44,569 nucleotides of DNA from NCBI RefSeq assembly GCF_013387495.1, contig NZ_JABZEE010000068.1:1-44569 (forward strand). Direction: 5' to 3'. Shown here piece by piece: positions 22,405 to 31,335 of the stretch; the first letter of the stretch is position 1; each line of letters starts with the position of its first letter. The notes under the pieces were generated by a model. That model was not told the DNA's origin and searched no databases. It worked only from the letters and a program-made list of their open reading frames with translations. The stretch is from Streptomyces sp. PKU-EA00015. GTDB taxonomy: Bacteria; Actinomycetota; Actinomycetes; Streptomycetales; Streptomycetaceae. Made by a program: the position numbers and the translations under genes.

Positions 22405-24888
22405 TCAGGGGCGACGCGCGGAGGTGACGCGGTAGACGTCGTAGACGCCCTCCACGCTGCGGACCGCCTTCAGCACGTGGCCGAGGTGCTTGGGGTCGCC
22501 CATCTCGAAGGTGAAGCGCGAGGTGGCCACCCGGTCTCGGGAGGTCTGCACGGCCGCCGACAGGATGTTGACGTGCTGGTCGGACAGGACCCGGGTCACG
22601 TCCGACAGCAGCCGGGAGCGGTCCAGCGCCTCGACCTGGATGGCGACGAGGAAGACCGACGACTGGGTGGGCGCCCACTCGACGTCGAGGATCCGTTCGG
22701 GCTGCTGCGAGAGCGAGTCGACGTTGACGCAGTCCGCGCGGTGCACGGACACGCCGCTGCCGCGTGTCACGAAGCCGATGATCGGGTCGCCGGGGACGGG
22801 CGTACAGCAGCGGGCCAGCTTGACCCACACGTCCTCGACGCCCTTGACGACCACGCCCGGGTCCGCGTTGTTGCGGCGCTTGCTGCGGCTGCGGGAGGGC
22901 GGGGTGGACTCGGCGATGTCCTCGTTTGCGGCCTCCTCGCCGCCGAGGGCCTGCACCAGCTTCTGCACGACGCCCTGCGCGGCCACATGGCCCTCGCCGA
23001 TCGCCGCGTACAGCGAGGAGATGTCGGGGTAGCGCATCTCGTGCGCGAGGGTGACCAGGGAGTCACCGGTGAGGATGCGCTGGATCGGCAGGTTCTGCTT
23101 GCGCATGGCGCGCGCGATGGAGTCCTTGCCCTGCTCGATGGCCTCGTCGCGGCGCTCCTTGGAGAACCAGGCGCGGATCTTGTTGCGGGCCCGCGGCGAT
23201 TTGACGAAGCCGAGCCAGTCGCGGGAGGGGCCCGCGCCCTCGGCCTTGGAGGTGAAGACCTCCACCAGGTCGCCGTTGTCGAGGGTCGACTCCAGCGGGA
23301 CGAGCCGGCCGTTGACCCGCGCGCCTATGGTGCGGTGACCGACCTCGGTGTGGACGGCGTAGGCGAAGTCGACGGGGGTGGCGCCCGCCGGCAGCGCTAT
23401 GACGTCGCCCTTGGGCGTGAAGACGAAGACCTCGTTGCGGGACAGGTCGAAACGCAGGGACTCCAGGAACTCGCTGGGGTCCTCGGTCTCCTTCTGCCAG
23501 TCCAGCAGCTGCCGCAGCCAGGCCATGTCGTTGACGGTGTCCTGGCCCGCGGTGCCCTTGCCGGCCTTGGGTACGTCCGTACGGATCTTGGAGGCCCCGG
23601 CGACGGTCTCCTGCTTGTACTTCCAGTGGGCCGCGATGCCGTACTCCGCGCGGCGGTGCATGTCGAAGGTGCGGATCTGCAGCTCGACGGGCTTGCCGTT
23701 GGGGCCGATGACCGTCGTGTGCAGCGACTGGTACATGTTGAACTTCGGCATCGCGATGTAGTCCTTGAACCGGCCGGGGACCGGATTCCATCGCGCGTGC
23801 ACCGTGCCGAGGGCCGCGTAGCAGTCGCGGACCGTGTCGACGAGGACGCGGATGCCCACCAGGTCGTAGATCTCCGCGAAGTCACGGCCGCGGACGATCA
23901 TCTTCTGGTAGACGCTGTAGTAGTGCTTGGGGCGGCCGGTGACGGTGGCCTTGATGCGCGCCGCGCGGAGATCCGCCTGGACCTCGTCGGTCACTATGGC
24001 GAGGTACTCGTCGCGCTTGGGCGCGCGCTCGGCGACGAGGCGCACGATCTCGTCGTACATCTTGGGGTAGAGGATCGCGAACGCGAGGTCCTCCAGCTCC
24101 CACTTGATGGTGTTCATGCCCAGCCGGTGCGCCAGCGGGGCGTAGATCTCCAGCGTCTCGCGGGCCTTCTTCTCCTGCTTCTCCCGCTTGAGGTAGCGCA
24201 TGGTGCGCATGTTGTGCAGGCGGTCGGCGAGCTTGATGACCAGGACGCGCGGGTCCTTGGCCATGGCGACGACCATCTTGCGCACGGTCTCGGCCTGCGC
24301 GGCCTCACCGAACTTGACCTTGTCCAGCTTGGTGACGCCGTCGACGAGCAGGGCCACGGAGTCGCCGAAGTCGCGGCGCAGCTGGTCGAGGCCGTACTCG
24401 GTGTCCTCGACGGTGTCGTGCAGCAGGCCGGCCATCAGCGTCGCCGGGTCCATGCCGAGCTCGGCGAGGATGGTGGTGACGGCGAGGGGATGCGTGATGT
24501 ACGGGTCGCCGCTCTTGCGCTTCTGGCCGCGGTGCCAGCGCTCCGCGACCTGGTAGGCGCGCTCGACCTGGCGCAGCGTGGAGGTCTCGATCTTGGGGTC
24601 GTTGCTGCGCACGATCCGCAGCAGCGGCTCGAGCACCGGGTTGTACGGCGACGAGCGCTGCACGCCGAGACGGGCGAGACGGGCGCGTACCCGATTCGAG
24701 GAGCCGCCGGACCGCGACGTGGCGGGCGGTACGGGCTTGGGCGCGGAGACGGGCACCTGGCTCACGCGCTCGGGCGCGGCGGGCTGCGGCTGACGGTCCG
24801 GCTTCGGCTCGGGCGTGACAGGGGCTGCCGCGGCCTTTTCGGCCTTCTGGCCGGGCTGCGCGGCGGCGGACTGGGCCTCGTCTGGCAA
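22405..24888 (-). CDS. relA: Bifunctional (p)ppGpp synthetase/hydrolase
   Basis: This 827-residue protein makes and breaks the alarmone (p)ppGpp. After a Pro/Ala-rich head (1-65) comes the hydrolase HD domain (LLHDTVEDTEYG near 156; KLADRLHNMRTM near 223), then the synthetase (TGRPKHYYSVYQKM; RFKDYIAMPKFNMYQSLHTT near 375). The RFKD string is the RxKD form found in bifunctional Rel enzymes, not the ExDD of synthesis-only RelA. TGS lies near 440-505, a zinc-finger-like CCTPVPGDPIIGF near 699, and an ACT domain at the end. The TTG start (24886-24888) has GAGGAG 5 bases upstream and begins MPDEAQ. In Streptomyces, ppGpp links starvation to antibiotic production. It follows apt. Confidence 0.97.
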   Translation of the reverse strand: MPDEAQSAAAQPGQKAEKAAAAPVTPEPKPDRQPQPAAPERVSQVPVSAPKPVPPATSRSGGSSNRVRARLARLGVQRSSPYNPVLEPLLRIVRSNDPKIETSTLRQVERAYQVAERWHRGQKRKSGDPYITHPLAVTTILAELGMDPATLMAGLLHDTVEDTEYGLDQLRRDFGDSVALLVDGVTKLDKVKFGEAAQAETVRKMVVAMAKDPRVLVIKLADRLHNMRTMRYLKREKQEKKARETLEIYAPLAHRLGMNTIKWELEDLAFAILYPKMYDEIVRLVAERAPKRDEYLAIVTDEVQADLRAARIKATVTGRPKHYYSVYQKMIVRGRDFAEIYDLVGIRVLVDTVRDCYAALGTVHARWNPVPGRFKDYIAMPKFNMYQSLHTTVIGPNGKPVELQIRTFDMHRRAEYGIAAHWKYKQETVAGASKIRTDVPKAGKGTAGQDTVNDMAWLRQLLDWQKETEDPSEFLESLRFDLSRNEVFVFTPKGDVIALPAGATPVDFAYAVHTEVGHRTIGARVNGRLVPLESTLDNGDLVEVFTSKAEGAGPSRDWLGFVKSPRARNKIRAWFSKERRDEAIEQGKDSIARAMRKQNLPIQRILTGDSLVTLAHEMRYPDISSLYAAIGEGHVAAQGVVQKLVQALGGEEAANEDIAESTPPSRSRSKRRNNADPGVVVKGVEDVWVKLARCCTPVPGDPIIGFVTRGSGVSVHRADCVNVDSLSQQPERILDVEWAPTQSSVFLVAIQVEALDRSRLLSDVTRVLSDQHVNILSAAVQTSRDRVATSRFTFEMGDPKHLGHVLKAVRSVEGVYDVYRVTSARRP

Positions 24889-25020
24889 GGGCACTCCTCG
24901 TGCGGTTCCGGGTCCCCGGTCAGGCCCGGAAAGCCCATGGTATCGACCTGGCAGTCCAGGTGCGCACGAGGCGGTGGGGAGGCGTGCGCCACAGGGGCCG
25001 CCTCGGACCACCGGGAACGG

Positions 25021-25057
25021 CGACGGGTGCCCCGGAGCGGATCCGGGGCACCCGTCG
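25021..25057 (-). terminator. Perfect 16-bp hairpin after apt
   Basis: 25021-25036 pairs perfectly with 25042-25057 around a 5-base loop. It lies about 30 bases past the apt stop, so relA probably has its own promoter within 24889-25020 besides any readthrough. That stretch shows no other recognised element. Confidence 0.85.
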
Positions 25058-25087
25058 TGTGCCGTGCGGCGGCCGCGCGGCCGGCCG

Positions 25088-25633
25088 TCAGAGCGTGATC
25101 AGCGCCTCCAGCGGCGCCCCGCCCAGGGCGCCGTCCAACCGGTCACGGCCGCCGAGGAAGCCGAGCTCCATCAGGACCGCGATGCCCGCGACCTCCGCGC
25201 CCGCCCGCCGGATGAGCTCCAGCGAGGCCTCGGCGGTCCCGCCGGTGGCGAGGACGTCGTCGATGACCATGACGCGGTCCCCCGCGCTCAGGTCCTCGGC
25301 GTGCACCTCGATCTCGGCGGTGCCGTACTCCAGCTCGTACGCCTGTCCCAGCGTCGCCCCGGGCAGCTTGCCGGCCTTGCGCACCGGAATGAACCCGATG
25401 CCGGCGCGGACGGCGACCGGCGCCGCGAGGATGAAGCCGCGTGCCTCGAGGCCGACGATCTTCGTCGCGCCGTGGCGGACGCAGAGCTCGGTGAGCGCGT
25501 CCGTCAGCGCCGTGAAGGCGACGGGGTCCGCGAGCAGCGGCGTGATGTCCTTGAACACCACTCCCGGCTTCGGGTAGTCGGCGACGTCGCGGATGCGGCT
25601 GAGCAGCAGCTCCCTGGTGCCGGCGGCGGTCAC
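25088..25633 (-). CDS. apt: Adenine phosphoribosyltransferase
   Basis: This 181-residue enzyme makes AMP from adenine and PRPP (purine salvage). YPKPGVVFKDITPLLADP (20-37), GLEARGFILAAPVA (61-74), RKAGKLPG and the PRPP-binding motif VMVIDDVLATGGT (121-133) are all intact. The GTG start overlaps the secF stop by four bases (GTGA); the first residues (TAAGTRELLLSRIRDVADYP) fit the family. The gene joins protein export to nucleotide metabolism only by position: yajC-secD-secF-apt-relA is a conserved actinobacterial order. Confidence 0.96.
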   Translation of the reverse strand: MTAAGTRELLLSRIRDVADYPKPGVVFKDITPLLADPVAFTALTDALTELCVRHGATKIVGLEARGFILAAPVAVRAGIGFIPVRKAGKLPGATLGQAYELEYGTAEIEVHAEDLSAGDRVMVIDDVLATGGTAEASLELIRRAGAEVAGIAVLMELGFLGGRDRLDGALGGAPLEALITL

Positions 25634-26739
25634 CGGCGCCTGCCCGAGGGGCGCCCGCGCCCGCGGCCGCGCTGCCCGACGACGGCGCCGGCCGGCGCCG
25701 CGTCCTCCTGCACATCGTCGGCGTCGTCGGGGCCGTCGGTCTGCTCGGACTCCGCCGGCTCGCCCTTGGCCGCGGCGGCCGCGCGCTTGGCGAGCACCCG
25801 CTTCTTCAGGGCCTTCATCTGCGGCTCGCGCTCCTTGAGGTCGGCGACCAGCGGAGTGGCGATGAAGATCGAGGAGTACGCACCGGCGGCGAGACCGACG
25901 AACAGCGACAGCGAGATGTCGTTCAGCATGCCTGCGCCGAGGACACCGCCACCGATGAACAGAAGGCCGGCGACCGGCAGCAGGGCGACGACCGTGGTGT
26001 TGATCGAACGCACCAGGGTGCTGTTGATGCTGCGGTTGGCGATCTCGCTGTAGGTCCAGCGGGTCTGCTTGGTGATGTCCTTCGAGCCCTCCTTGAGGGA
26101 GTCGAAGACGACGACCGTGTCGTACAGCGAGTAACCGAGGATCGTGAGCAGACCGATCACGGTGCCCGGCGTGACCTCGAAGCCGACGAGGGCGTACACG
26201 CCGACGGTGATGGTGATGTCGTGGATCAGCGCGACCAATGCCGCGACCGCCATGCGCCACTCGAAGGCGATGGCCAGGTAGATCACCACGAGGATCATGA
26301 AGACGCCGAGGCCGGTCCACGCCTTGTTGGCGATCTGCTCGCCCCAGCTGGGCCCGACGAGCTCGGCGTTGATCCGCTCCGCGTCGACGTCGAGCGTCTC
26401 GGAGAGCTCGGCGGCGACCTTGTCGGCCTGCTGCGTGTCCAGCTCACTGACCTGGATGCGCATGCCGCCGGTGCCGAGCTCCTGGACGATCGCGGGGTGG
26501 CCGGAGGCCTCTTCCGCGGCTTCCTGGGCCTCGGTGACCGACACGCTGGTCTTCGGAGTGGTGAAGACGGCACCGCCCTTGAACTCGATGCCCATGTTGA
26601 GGCCCTGGACCACGAGGCCGAGGATGGCCGTGATGGTGATCAGGATCGAGACGCCGTACCAGATCTTGCGCTTGCCGACGAAGTCGTAGCCGACCTCGCC
26701 CTGGTACAGCCTGGCACCGAGGTTTCCGAGTCGTGACAT
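25630..26739 (-). CDS. secF: Protein translocase subunit SecF
   Basis: This 369-residue protein pairs with SecD to use proton motive force in late steps of protein export. The first membrane helix lies at about 28-48; an extracellular domain follows (to about 145), then five more helices. The family stretch (AVAALVALIHDITITVGVYA; TILGYSLYDTVVVFDSLKE) is present, as is the start of the domain (MGIEFKGGAVF). A charged cytoplasmic tail rich in Ala, Glu and Asp extends from about 315 and is longer than in E. coli. AAGGAGG lies about 7 bases before the ATG. The stop of secD is 2 bases upstream. Confidence 0.96.
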   Translation of the reverse strand: MSRLGNLGARLYQGEVGYDFVGKRKIWYGVSILITITAILGLVVQGLNMGIEFKGGAVFTTPKTSVSVTEAQEAAEEASGHPAIVQELGTGGMRIQVSELDTQQADKVAAELSETLDVDAERINAELVGPSWGEQIANKAWTGLGVFMILVVIYLAIAFEWRMAVAALVALIHDITITVGVYALVGFEVTPGTVIGLLTILGYSLYDTVVVFDSLKEGSKDITKQTRWTYSEIANRSINSTLVRSINTTVVALLPVAGLLFIGGGVLGAGMLNDISLSLFVGLAAGAYSSIFIATPLVADLKEREPQMKALKKRVLAKRAAAAAKGEPAESEQTDGPDDADDVQEDAAPAGAVVGQRGRGRGRPSGRRR

Positions 26740-26740
26740 C

Positions 26741-28525
26741 TCACGCCTCCTTCGGGTCGGTGGGGGCGGAGATGCGACGGGAGCGGCGCAGCGGCGGCTT
26801 GGCGCCGAGCCGCTTCGGGTCCAGTCCGGACCACGGGTGGCCGCTCGCGAAGAACTTGTGGCGGGCGAGGATCGTCATGACCGGCTTGGTGAACAGGAAG
26901 ACGACCACCACGTCGAGCACGGTCGTCAGACCGAGCGTGAACGCGAAGCCCTGGACCTTGCCGACCGTGACGACGAAGAGCACGGCGGCGGCGAGGAACG
27001 ACACGAAGTCGGAGACCAGGATCGTGCGCCGGGCACGCGGCCAGGCACGCTCCACGGCCGGACGCAGCGTGCGGCCCTCGCGGATCTCGTCCCTTATGCG
27101 TTCGAAGTAGACGATGAACGAGTCGGCGGTGATACCGATCGCGACGATGGCGCCGCAGACTGCGGGCAGGTTCAGCGCGAAGCCGATGCCCGGGCCGAGC
27201 AGAGCCATGATCGTGTACGTCAGGATCGCGGACGCCATGAGGCTGAGGATCGCGATCAGGGCCAGGCCGCGGTAGTAGACGACCAGGTAGATCACGACGA
27301 GCGCGAGGCCGATGGCACCGGCGATCAGACCCGCCTGGAGCTGTTCACCGCCGAGGGCGGCGGTGACCGTGGTGACGCTCTGCTCCTCGAAGGACAGGGG
27401 CAGGGCGCCGTAGGACAGGATGTTGCCCAGGTTCTGGGCGGAGTCCTGGGTGAAGTTGCCGGTGATCTCGGCGCTGGCGCTCAGCGTCTGGTTCACCTGC
27501 GGGGCCGAGACCACTTCACCGTCGAGGACGATGGCGAACTGGTTCATCGGGGGCTGCTGCTGGGAGAGGCGGCCGGTGATCTTCTGGAACTTCTTGGCAC
27601 CGCTCTCGGTGAAGTCCATCGTGACGATCCACATGCCGCGCTGCTGGTCGAGCTGGCCCTTGGCGTCGTCGACGTCCTTGCCGTCCACCTCGGCCGGGCC
27701 GAGGATGTACTTCTCCCACTCGCCCACGCTGTTCTTGCCGCAGGCGAGGGCGGTCTCGGTCGGCTTGACGCCGTCACCGAGCTTGCCGCGGGCCTTGGCG
27801 TCCGTGCAGTCCAGAGCGGTGAACTGCTTCTCCAGCGCGGCGGAGGCCGGGTCACTGGAGGGCGTCGGGTCGGGCTTGTCCGAGGGCGCCGGGCTCTCGG
27901 ACGTCTTCGGCTTGTCCGAAGCGGACGGCGTGGGGCTCGCCGCGGGGGCCTTGAGGCCCTCCGTCACGGCACGGCCCTGGGTGGTCGCACTGGCCGACGG
28001 GGTGGCGGAAGGGGAGCCGGAGGGGGCGCCGGCCTTCGGCTTGTCCGTCGCCTTGCCGTCCTTGGGCTTGCCGCTGGGCGACGCACTCGGGGAGGGCTCG
28101 GGCGCTGCGGGGCCGCCGGCGGCGACGGTCAGCACAGGCCGGAAGAAGAGCTGGGCGGTGGTGCCGACCTGCTCACGGGCCTGCTCGGAATTCGTCCCCT
28201 TGGGGATGTTGACGATGATGTTCCGGTCGCCCTGGGTCTGGACCTCGGCCTCGGAGACACCCAGACCATTGACACGGCGCTCGATGATGCCGACCGCGGT
28301 GTTCATGTTGGTCTCGTTGACGGCGCTCTCTTTGCCGGGCTCGCTCTTCGCCTCGAGCGTGATGGTCGTACCGCCCGCCAGGTCGATGCCCAGACGCGGC
28401 GTGAGCTGCCCCGCCCAGAACATGCCACCCGTGAGCGCGACCATGGCGATCAGGATCAGAACCAGGGAACGCCCCGGCTTGCCCTGAGTCCCCGCGGGCC
28501 TTCGGCCCCTGTTCGGTGCTGCCAC
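26741..28525 (-). CDS. secD: Protein translocase subunit SecD
   Basis: This 594-residue subunit works with SecF and YajC. After one N-terminal helix (about 19-40) comes the signature PRLGIDLAGGTTITLEA (about 43-59). The large extracellular domain holds a low-complexity insertion at about 138-227, very rich in Ser, Pro, Lys and Ala, that splits the P1 head (RPVLTVA before, LEKQFTALDC after). The membrane half (about 395-560) has the usual five helices with LNLPAVCGAIVAIGITADSF and YFERIRDEIREG. The GTG start has GAGA-type sequence close upstream. The gene follows yajC after 148 bp containing a hairpin. Confidence 0.96.
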   Translation of the reverse strand: MAAPNRGRRPAGTQGKPGRSLVLILIAMVALTGGMFWAGQLTPRLGIDLAGGTTITLEAKSEPGKESAVNETNMNTAVGIIERRVNGLGVSEAEVQTQGDRNIIVNIPKGTNSEQAREQVGTTAQLFFRPVLTVAAGGPAAPEPSPSASPSGKPKDGKATDKPKAGAPSGSPSATPSASATTQGRAVTEGLKAPAASPTPSASDKPKTSESPAPSDKPDPTPSSDPASAALEKQFTALDCTDAKARGKLGDGVKPTETALACGKNSVGEWEKYILGPAEVDGKDVDDAKGQLDQQRGMWIVTMDFTESGAKKFQKITGRLSQQQPPMNQFAIVLDGEVVSAPQVNQTLSASAEITGNFTQDSAQNLGNILSYGALPLSFEEQSVTTVTAALGGEQLQAGLIAGAIGLALVVIYLVVYYRGLALIAILSLMASAILTYTIMALLGPGIGFALNLPAVCGAIVAIGITADSFIVYFERIRDEIREGRTLRPAVERAWPRARRTILVSDFVSFLAAAVLFVVTVGKVQGFAFTLGLTTVLDVVVVFLFTKPVMTILARHKFFASGHPWSGLDPKRLGAKPPLRRSRRISAPTDPKEA

Positions 28526-28625
28526 CTTCTCGTTTCTCCCTGTCCAACCGCCTGCGCCGGGTGTGCGCCGAGGCGGCCACGAAGTGTTGTGGGGACCTGC
28601 CCCCGAAGGTCAGTCGGCACAACCG

Positions 28626-28665
28626 GGGGACCGCCCGACGCCATGTGGGCGCCGTCGCGGTCCCC
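28626..28665 (-). terminator. Hairpin between yajC and secD
   Basis: A 9-bp perfect stem (28626-28634 with 28657-28665) continues in a further short stem. It lies 9 bases past the yajC stop and 100 bp before secD, so it could reduce readthrough or protect mRNA ends. Confidence 0.5.
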
Positions 28666-28673
28666 GATCGTGA

Positions 28674-29189
28674 CTACTTCGCGTCGGCCTCGCCGTCGGT
28701 CTTGCCGTCGGTCTTGCCGTCGGTCTTGCCGTCGGTCTTGCCGTCCTTGGTGTCGGCGTCCTTCACCTCGGCGTCGTCCGCGTCCGTGTCGGCCTTCTTG
28801 CCGAGGTCGATCTTGTCGGAGTCGGCGGTCTCGTCGGCTGCGGCGTCGCCGCTCAGCGAGGACGCGTCGTCGGGGACGACGGTGGCGCTGTCGGTCTTGA
28901 CATCGTCGTCACCGTGGACGATGCGGTTGTACTCCTCGTCGGCGAGGACCGCGCCGATGGAGTTCTTCGCGAACACCAGGTGCACTCCGGGGGCCGCCTC
29001 GAGGAGGACCGTGTCGTCGTTGACCTCCTTGACGGTCGCGTAGAGGCCACCGATGGTCCGCACGCCGGTGCCGGGCTGCATCTGGTCACGCATCTGCGCG
29101 GCCGCCTGCTGCTTCTTCTTGGCGGAGCGGGTCATCAGGAACATGGCCCCGATGAGCACGATGAAAGGGAGGAGGGTCAAGATATCCAC
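28674..29189 (-). CDS. yajC: Preprotein translocase subunit YajC
   Basis: This 171-residue subunit accompanies SecDF. A single membrane helix (ILTLLPFIVLIGAMFLMTRS, about 3-22) is followed by the conserved small domain KKKQQAAAQMRDQMQPGTGV and IGGLYATVKEVNDDTVLLE, ending near residue 90. Family members are often about 110 residues; the excess here is an acidic low-complexity tail (Asp, Lys, Thr, Gly) with a repeated TDGK ending. The GTG at 29189 starts exactly before the helix, with AAGGAA about 10 bases upstream; a reading from 29270 would add 27 implausible residues. It leads the yajC-secD-secF set. Confidence 0.93.
   Translation of the reverse strand: MDILTLLPFIVLIGAMFLMTRSAKKKQQAAAQMRDQMQPGTGVRTIGGLYATVKEVNDDTVLLEAAPGVHLVFAKNSIGAVLADEEYNRIVHGDDDVKTDSATVVPDDASSLSGDAAADETADSDKIDLGKKADTDADDAEVKDADTKDGKTDGKTDGKTDGKTDGEADAK
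28692..28739. repeat. Four perfect 12-bp tandem repeats in yajC
   Basis: The unit GCCGTCGGTCTT occurs four times in succession (28692, 28704, 28716, 28728) and encodes the TDGK repeats of the YajC tail. Perfect identity and a length divisible by three suggest slippage that keeps the frame. Confidence 0.95.
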
Positions 29190-29353
29190 GGCGGGGAATT
29201 CCTTCGCACGACCGCGCTGATGAACGGCCTGATCTACGGGGGTGGGCACGCCGACCCGGAAGGTCGGCATCGGCGGAGTCTAAGCGAGTCCGCATCACTG
29301 GAACAACGCCCAGCATCCCACCGTGGTTCCGCAGGGGACGACTCCCCTCGCCG

Positions 29354-30418
29354 TCACGCCCCGAACAGCCCCTGTTGTCCACTTGCGCCCTGCTGAGGCG
29401 GCACGAGCCCGAGGTGCGCCCAGGCCGCGGGCGTGGCCACCCGGCCCCGGGGCGTCCGGGCCAGCAGACCCTCGCGTACGAGGAAGGGCTCGGCCACCTC
29501 CTCGACCGTCTCGCGCTCCTCCCCCACCGCGACCGCGAGCGTGGACAGACCGACCGGGCCGCCCCCGAACAGCTTGAGCAGCGCTTGCAGCACCGCCCGG
29601 TCCAGCCGGTCCAGGCCGCGGCTGTCGACCTCGTACACGCCGAGGGCGGCCGCGGCCACCTCCCGGGTGATGAGGCCGTCCGCCTTGACCTGGGCGTAGT
29701 CCCGGACGCGGCGCAGCAGACGGTTGGCGATACGCGGCGTGCCGCGTGAGCGGCCGGCGATCTCGGCGGCGCCCTCCGCCTCGATGTCGAGGTCGAGAAG
29801 CTGTGCCGAACGGTGGATGACGCGCTCCAGTTCGACCGGCTCGTAGAACTCCATGTGCGCGGTGAAGCCGAAGCGGTCGCGCAGGGGTGGCGGCAGCAGA
29901 CCCGCCCTGGTCGTGGCGCCGACGAGGGTGAACGGAGGCAGCTCCAGGGGGATGGCGGTGGCTCCCGGGCCCTTGCCGACGATCACGTCGACGCGGAAGT
30001 CCTCCATCGCCATGTAGAGCATCTCCTCGGCGGGCCGCGACATGCGGTGGATCTCGTCGAGGAAGAGGACCTCTCCCTCCTGGAGCGAGGAGAGGATGGC
30101 CGCGAGGTCGCCCGCGTGCTGGATGGCGGGGCCCGAGGAGATGCGGATCGGGGCGTTCATCTCCGCGGCGATGATCATCGACAGGGTGGTCTTGCCGAGG
30201 CCGGGTGCACCGGAGAGCAGGACGTGGTCGGCGGTGGCGCCGCGGGCGAGGGCCGCCTTGAGCACGAGGTCGAGCTGCTCGCGGACGCGCTCCTGACCGA
30301 CGAACTCGGCCAGCGACTTGGGTCGCAGGGCCGCCTCGACAGCCTGGTCCTCGCCGTCGGCGGCGCCGCCGACCAGCCGCGGTTCCGTCTCGTCGGTGGT
30401 CTCGTCGTCCCAGTTCAC
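29354..30418 (-). CDS. ruvB: Holliday junction branch migration helicase RuvB
   Basis: This 354-residue AAA+ motor drives branch migration with RuvA. RPKSLAEFVGQERVREQL leads in; Walker A is GAPGLGKTT at about 70-78, Walker B LFLDEIHRM at about 118-126, sensor 1 LVGATTRAGLL and the arginine stretch LPPPLRDRFGF. A winged-helix C-terminal domain follows (GLDRLDRAVLQALL; EPFLVREGLLARTPRGR). The GTG start (VNWDDETTDE) agrees with other actinobacterial RuvB; upstream in-frame residues resemble repeat sequence. In contrast to the ruvC-ruvA overlap, 308 bp separate it from ruvA. Confidence 0.96.
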   Translation of the reverse strand: MNWDDETTDETEPRLVGGAADGEDQAVEAALRPKSLAEFVGQERVREQLDLVLKAALARGATADHVLLSGAPGLGKTTLSMIIAAEMNAPIRISSGPAIQHAGDLAAILSSLQEGEVLFLDEIHRMSRPAEEMLYMAMEDFRVDVIVGKGPGATAIPLELPPFTLVGATTRAGLLPPPLRDRFGFTAHMEFYEPVELERVIHRSAQLLDLDIEAEGAAEIAGRSRGTPRIANRLLRRVRDYAQVKADGLITREVAAAALGVYEVDSRGLDRLDRAVLQALLKLFGGGPVGLSTLAVAVGEERETVEEVAEPFLVREGLLARTPRGRVATPAAWAHLGLVPPQQGASGQQGLFGA

Positions 30419-30726
30419 GTGGTGTCTGCCTTCTCGGTTCGTACGGTTGCGTGCGGGCGTGGGCCGCTGCGCGGGGCGTTTCCCCTCCCCGCCCTTTCCC
30501 GTCACCGGGGGCTCCGCCCCCGGACCCGCCCCCTACGCCCTGCGGGCGTGGGGGGACCCCCAGCGCCTCAATCTCCCCTACGGCCTGGCGGCCGTGGGAG
30601 GTGGCCCCAGCGGGGCTGACTTTGTCAGCCCGTCCGGCGATTGAGGACACCGCGCGAAGCGCGGTACGGGGTCCGGGGCTTGCCCCGGTTCGGGAAGGGG
30701 TGGGGAGGGGAACACCCCGCAGGGCC
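30419..30726. repeat. Repeat-rich ruvA-ruvB intergenic region
   Basis: This 308-bp stretch has no gene. It holds a cluster of small hairpins: GGGCTGAC-TTT-GTCAGCCC (30613-30631), CCGCGC-GAA-GCGCGG (30650-30664) and CCGGGGC-TT-GCCCCGG (30673-30688), with a CCGGCGATTGAGGAC string between the first two. Such strings occur between many Streptomyces genes as a dispersed repeat; a relative lies at 41-56. The ruvB ribosome-binding site (AAGG, about 11 bases before GTG) lies at its left end. A promoter for ruvB may be inside, but none was recognised. Confidence 0.7.
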
Positions 30727-31335
30727 TCAGCGTGCCCTGTTCAGGGTCTGGAGTGCGGCTCGGAGCAGGGGGCCCACCTCGGGCGCGGGGCCCAGGGACT
30801 CCGCCTGTGGCGCCACAGCCGTCACCGCATCGTCCGCCTCGCGGGTCGCGTAGCCGAGGCCGATCAGCGCGGCGTGCAGCTGGTCGCGCCAGGACTGGCC
30901 GGCCGGCGCGCCCACCGCGGGCGTGGAGCCGACCGGCGCGCCGAGGCGGTCCTTCAGCTCCAGCAGCAGCTTCTGCGCGCCCTTCTTGCCGATCCCCGGC
31001 ACCGCCGTCAGCGCCTTCTCGTCACCGCTCGTGACGGCGACCCGCAGAGCGTCCGGTGTGTGCACGGCGAGCATCGCCTGGGCCAGGCGCGGGCCCACGC
31101 CGCTCGCGGTCTGCAGGAGCTCGAAGACCTGGCGCTCGTCGTCGTCGGCGAAGCCGTAGAGCGTCAGCGAGTCCTCCCGGACCACCAACGACGTGGCCAG
31201 CCTGGCCTCCTGACCGAGTCTCAGCCCGGAGAGGGTGTTCGGTGTGCACTGCACGGCCATGCCGACGCCGCCGACCTCGATCACGGCCGTGGTCGGGGCG
31301 AGGGCGGCCACCGTGCCGCTCACAAAGGCGATCAT
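30727..31335 (-). CDS. ruvA: Holliday junction DNA-binding protein RuvA
   Basis: This 202-residue protein forms the tetramer that holds the four-way junction for RuvB. The OB-fold domain opens with MIAFVSGTVAALAPTTAVIE; the helix-hairpin-helix part shows TASGVGPRLAQAMLAVH and TAVPGIGKKGAQKLLLELKD; the C-terminal domain III (SWRDQLHAALIGLGYATREA) binds RuvB. The ATG overlaps the ruvC stop by four bases (ATGA), so the two are coupled. Length is normal. Confidence 0.96.
   Translation of the reverse strand: MIAFVSGTVAALAPTTAVIEVGGVGMAVQCTPNTLSGLRLGQEARLATSLVVREDSLTLYGFADDDERQVFELLQTASGVGPRLAQAMLAVHTPDALRVAVTSGDEKALTAVPGIGKKGAQKLLLELKDRLGAPVGSTPAVGAPAGQSWRDQLHAALIGLGYATREADDAVTAVAPQAESLGPAPEVGPLLRAALQTLNRAR

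Noticed and set aside
24889..25020. SigR promoter (GGAAT-N18-GTT) for relA
   Set aside because: A SigR link is known for relA in S. coelicolor, but no adequate pair was found in this gap.
22228..25098. 956-codon plus-strand open frame over relA
   Set aside because: Antisense shadow of relA, whose domains are intact.
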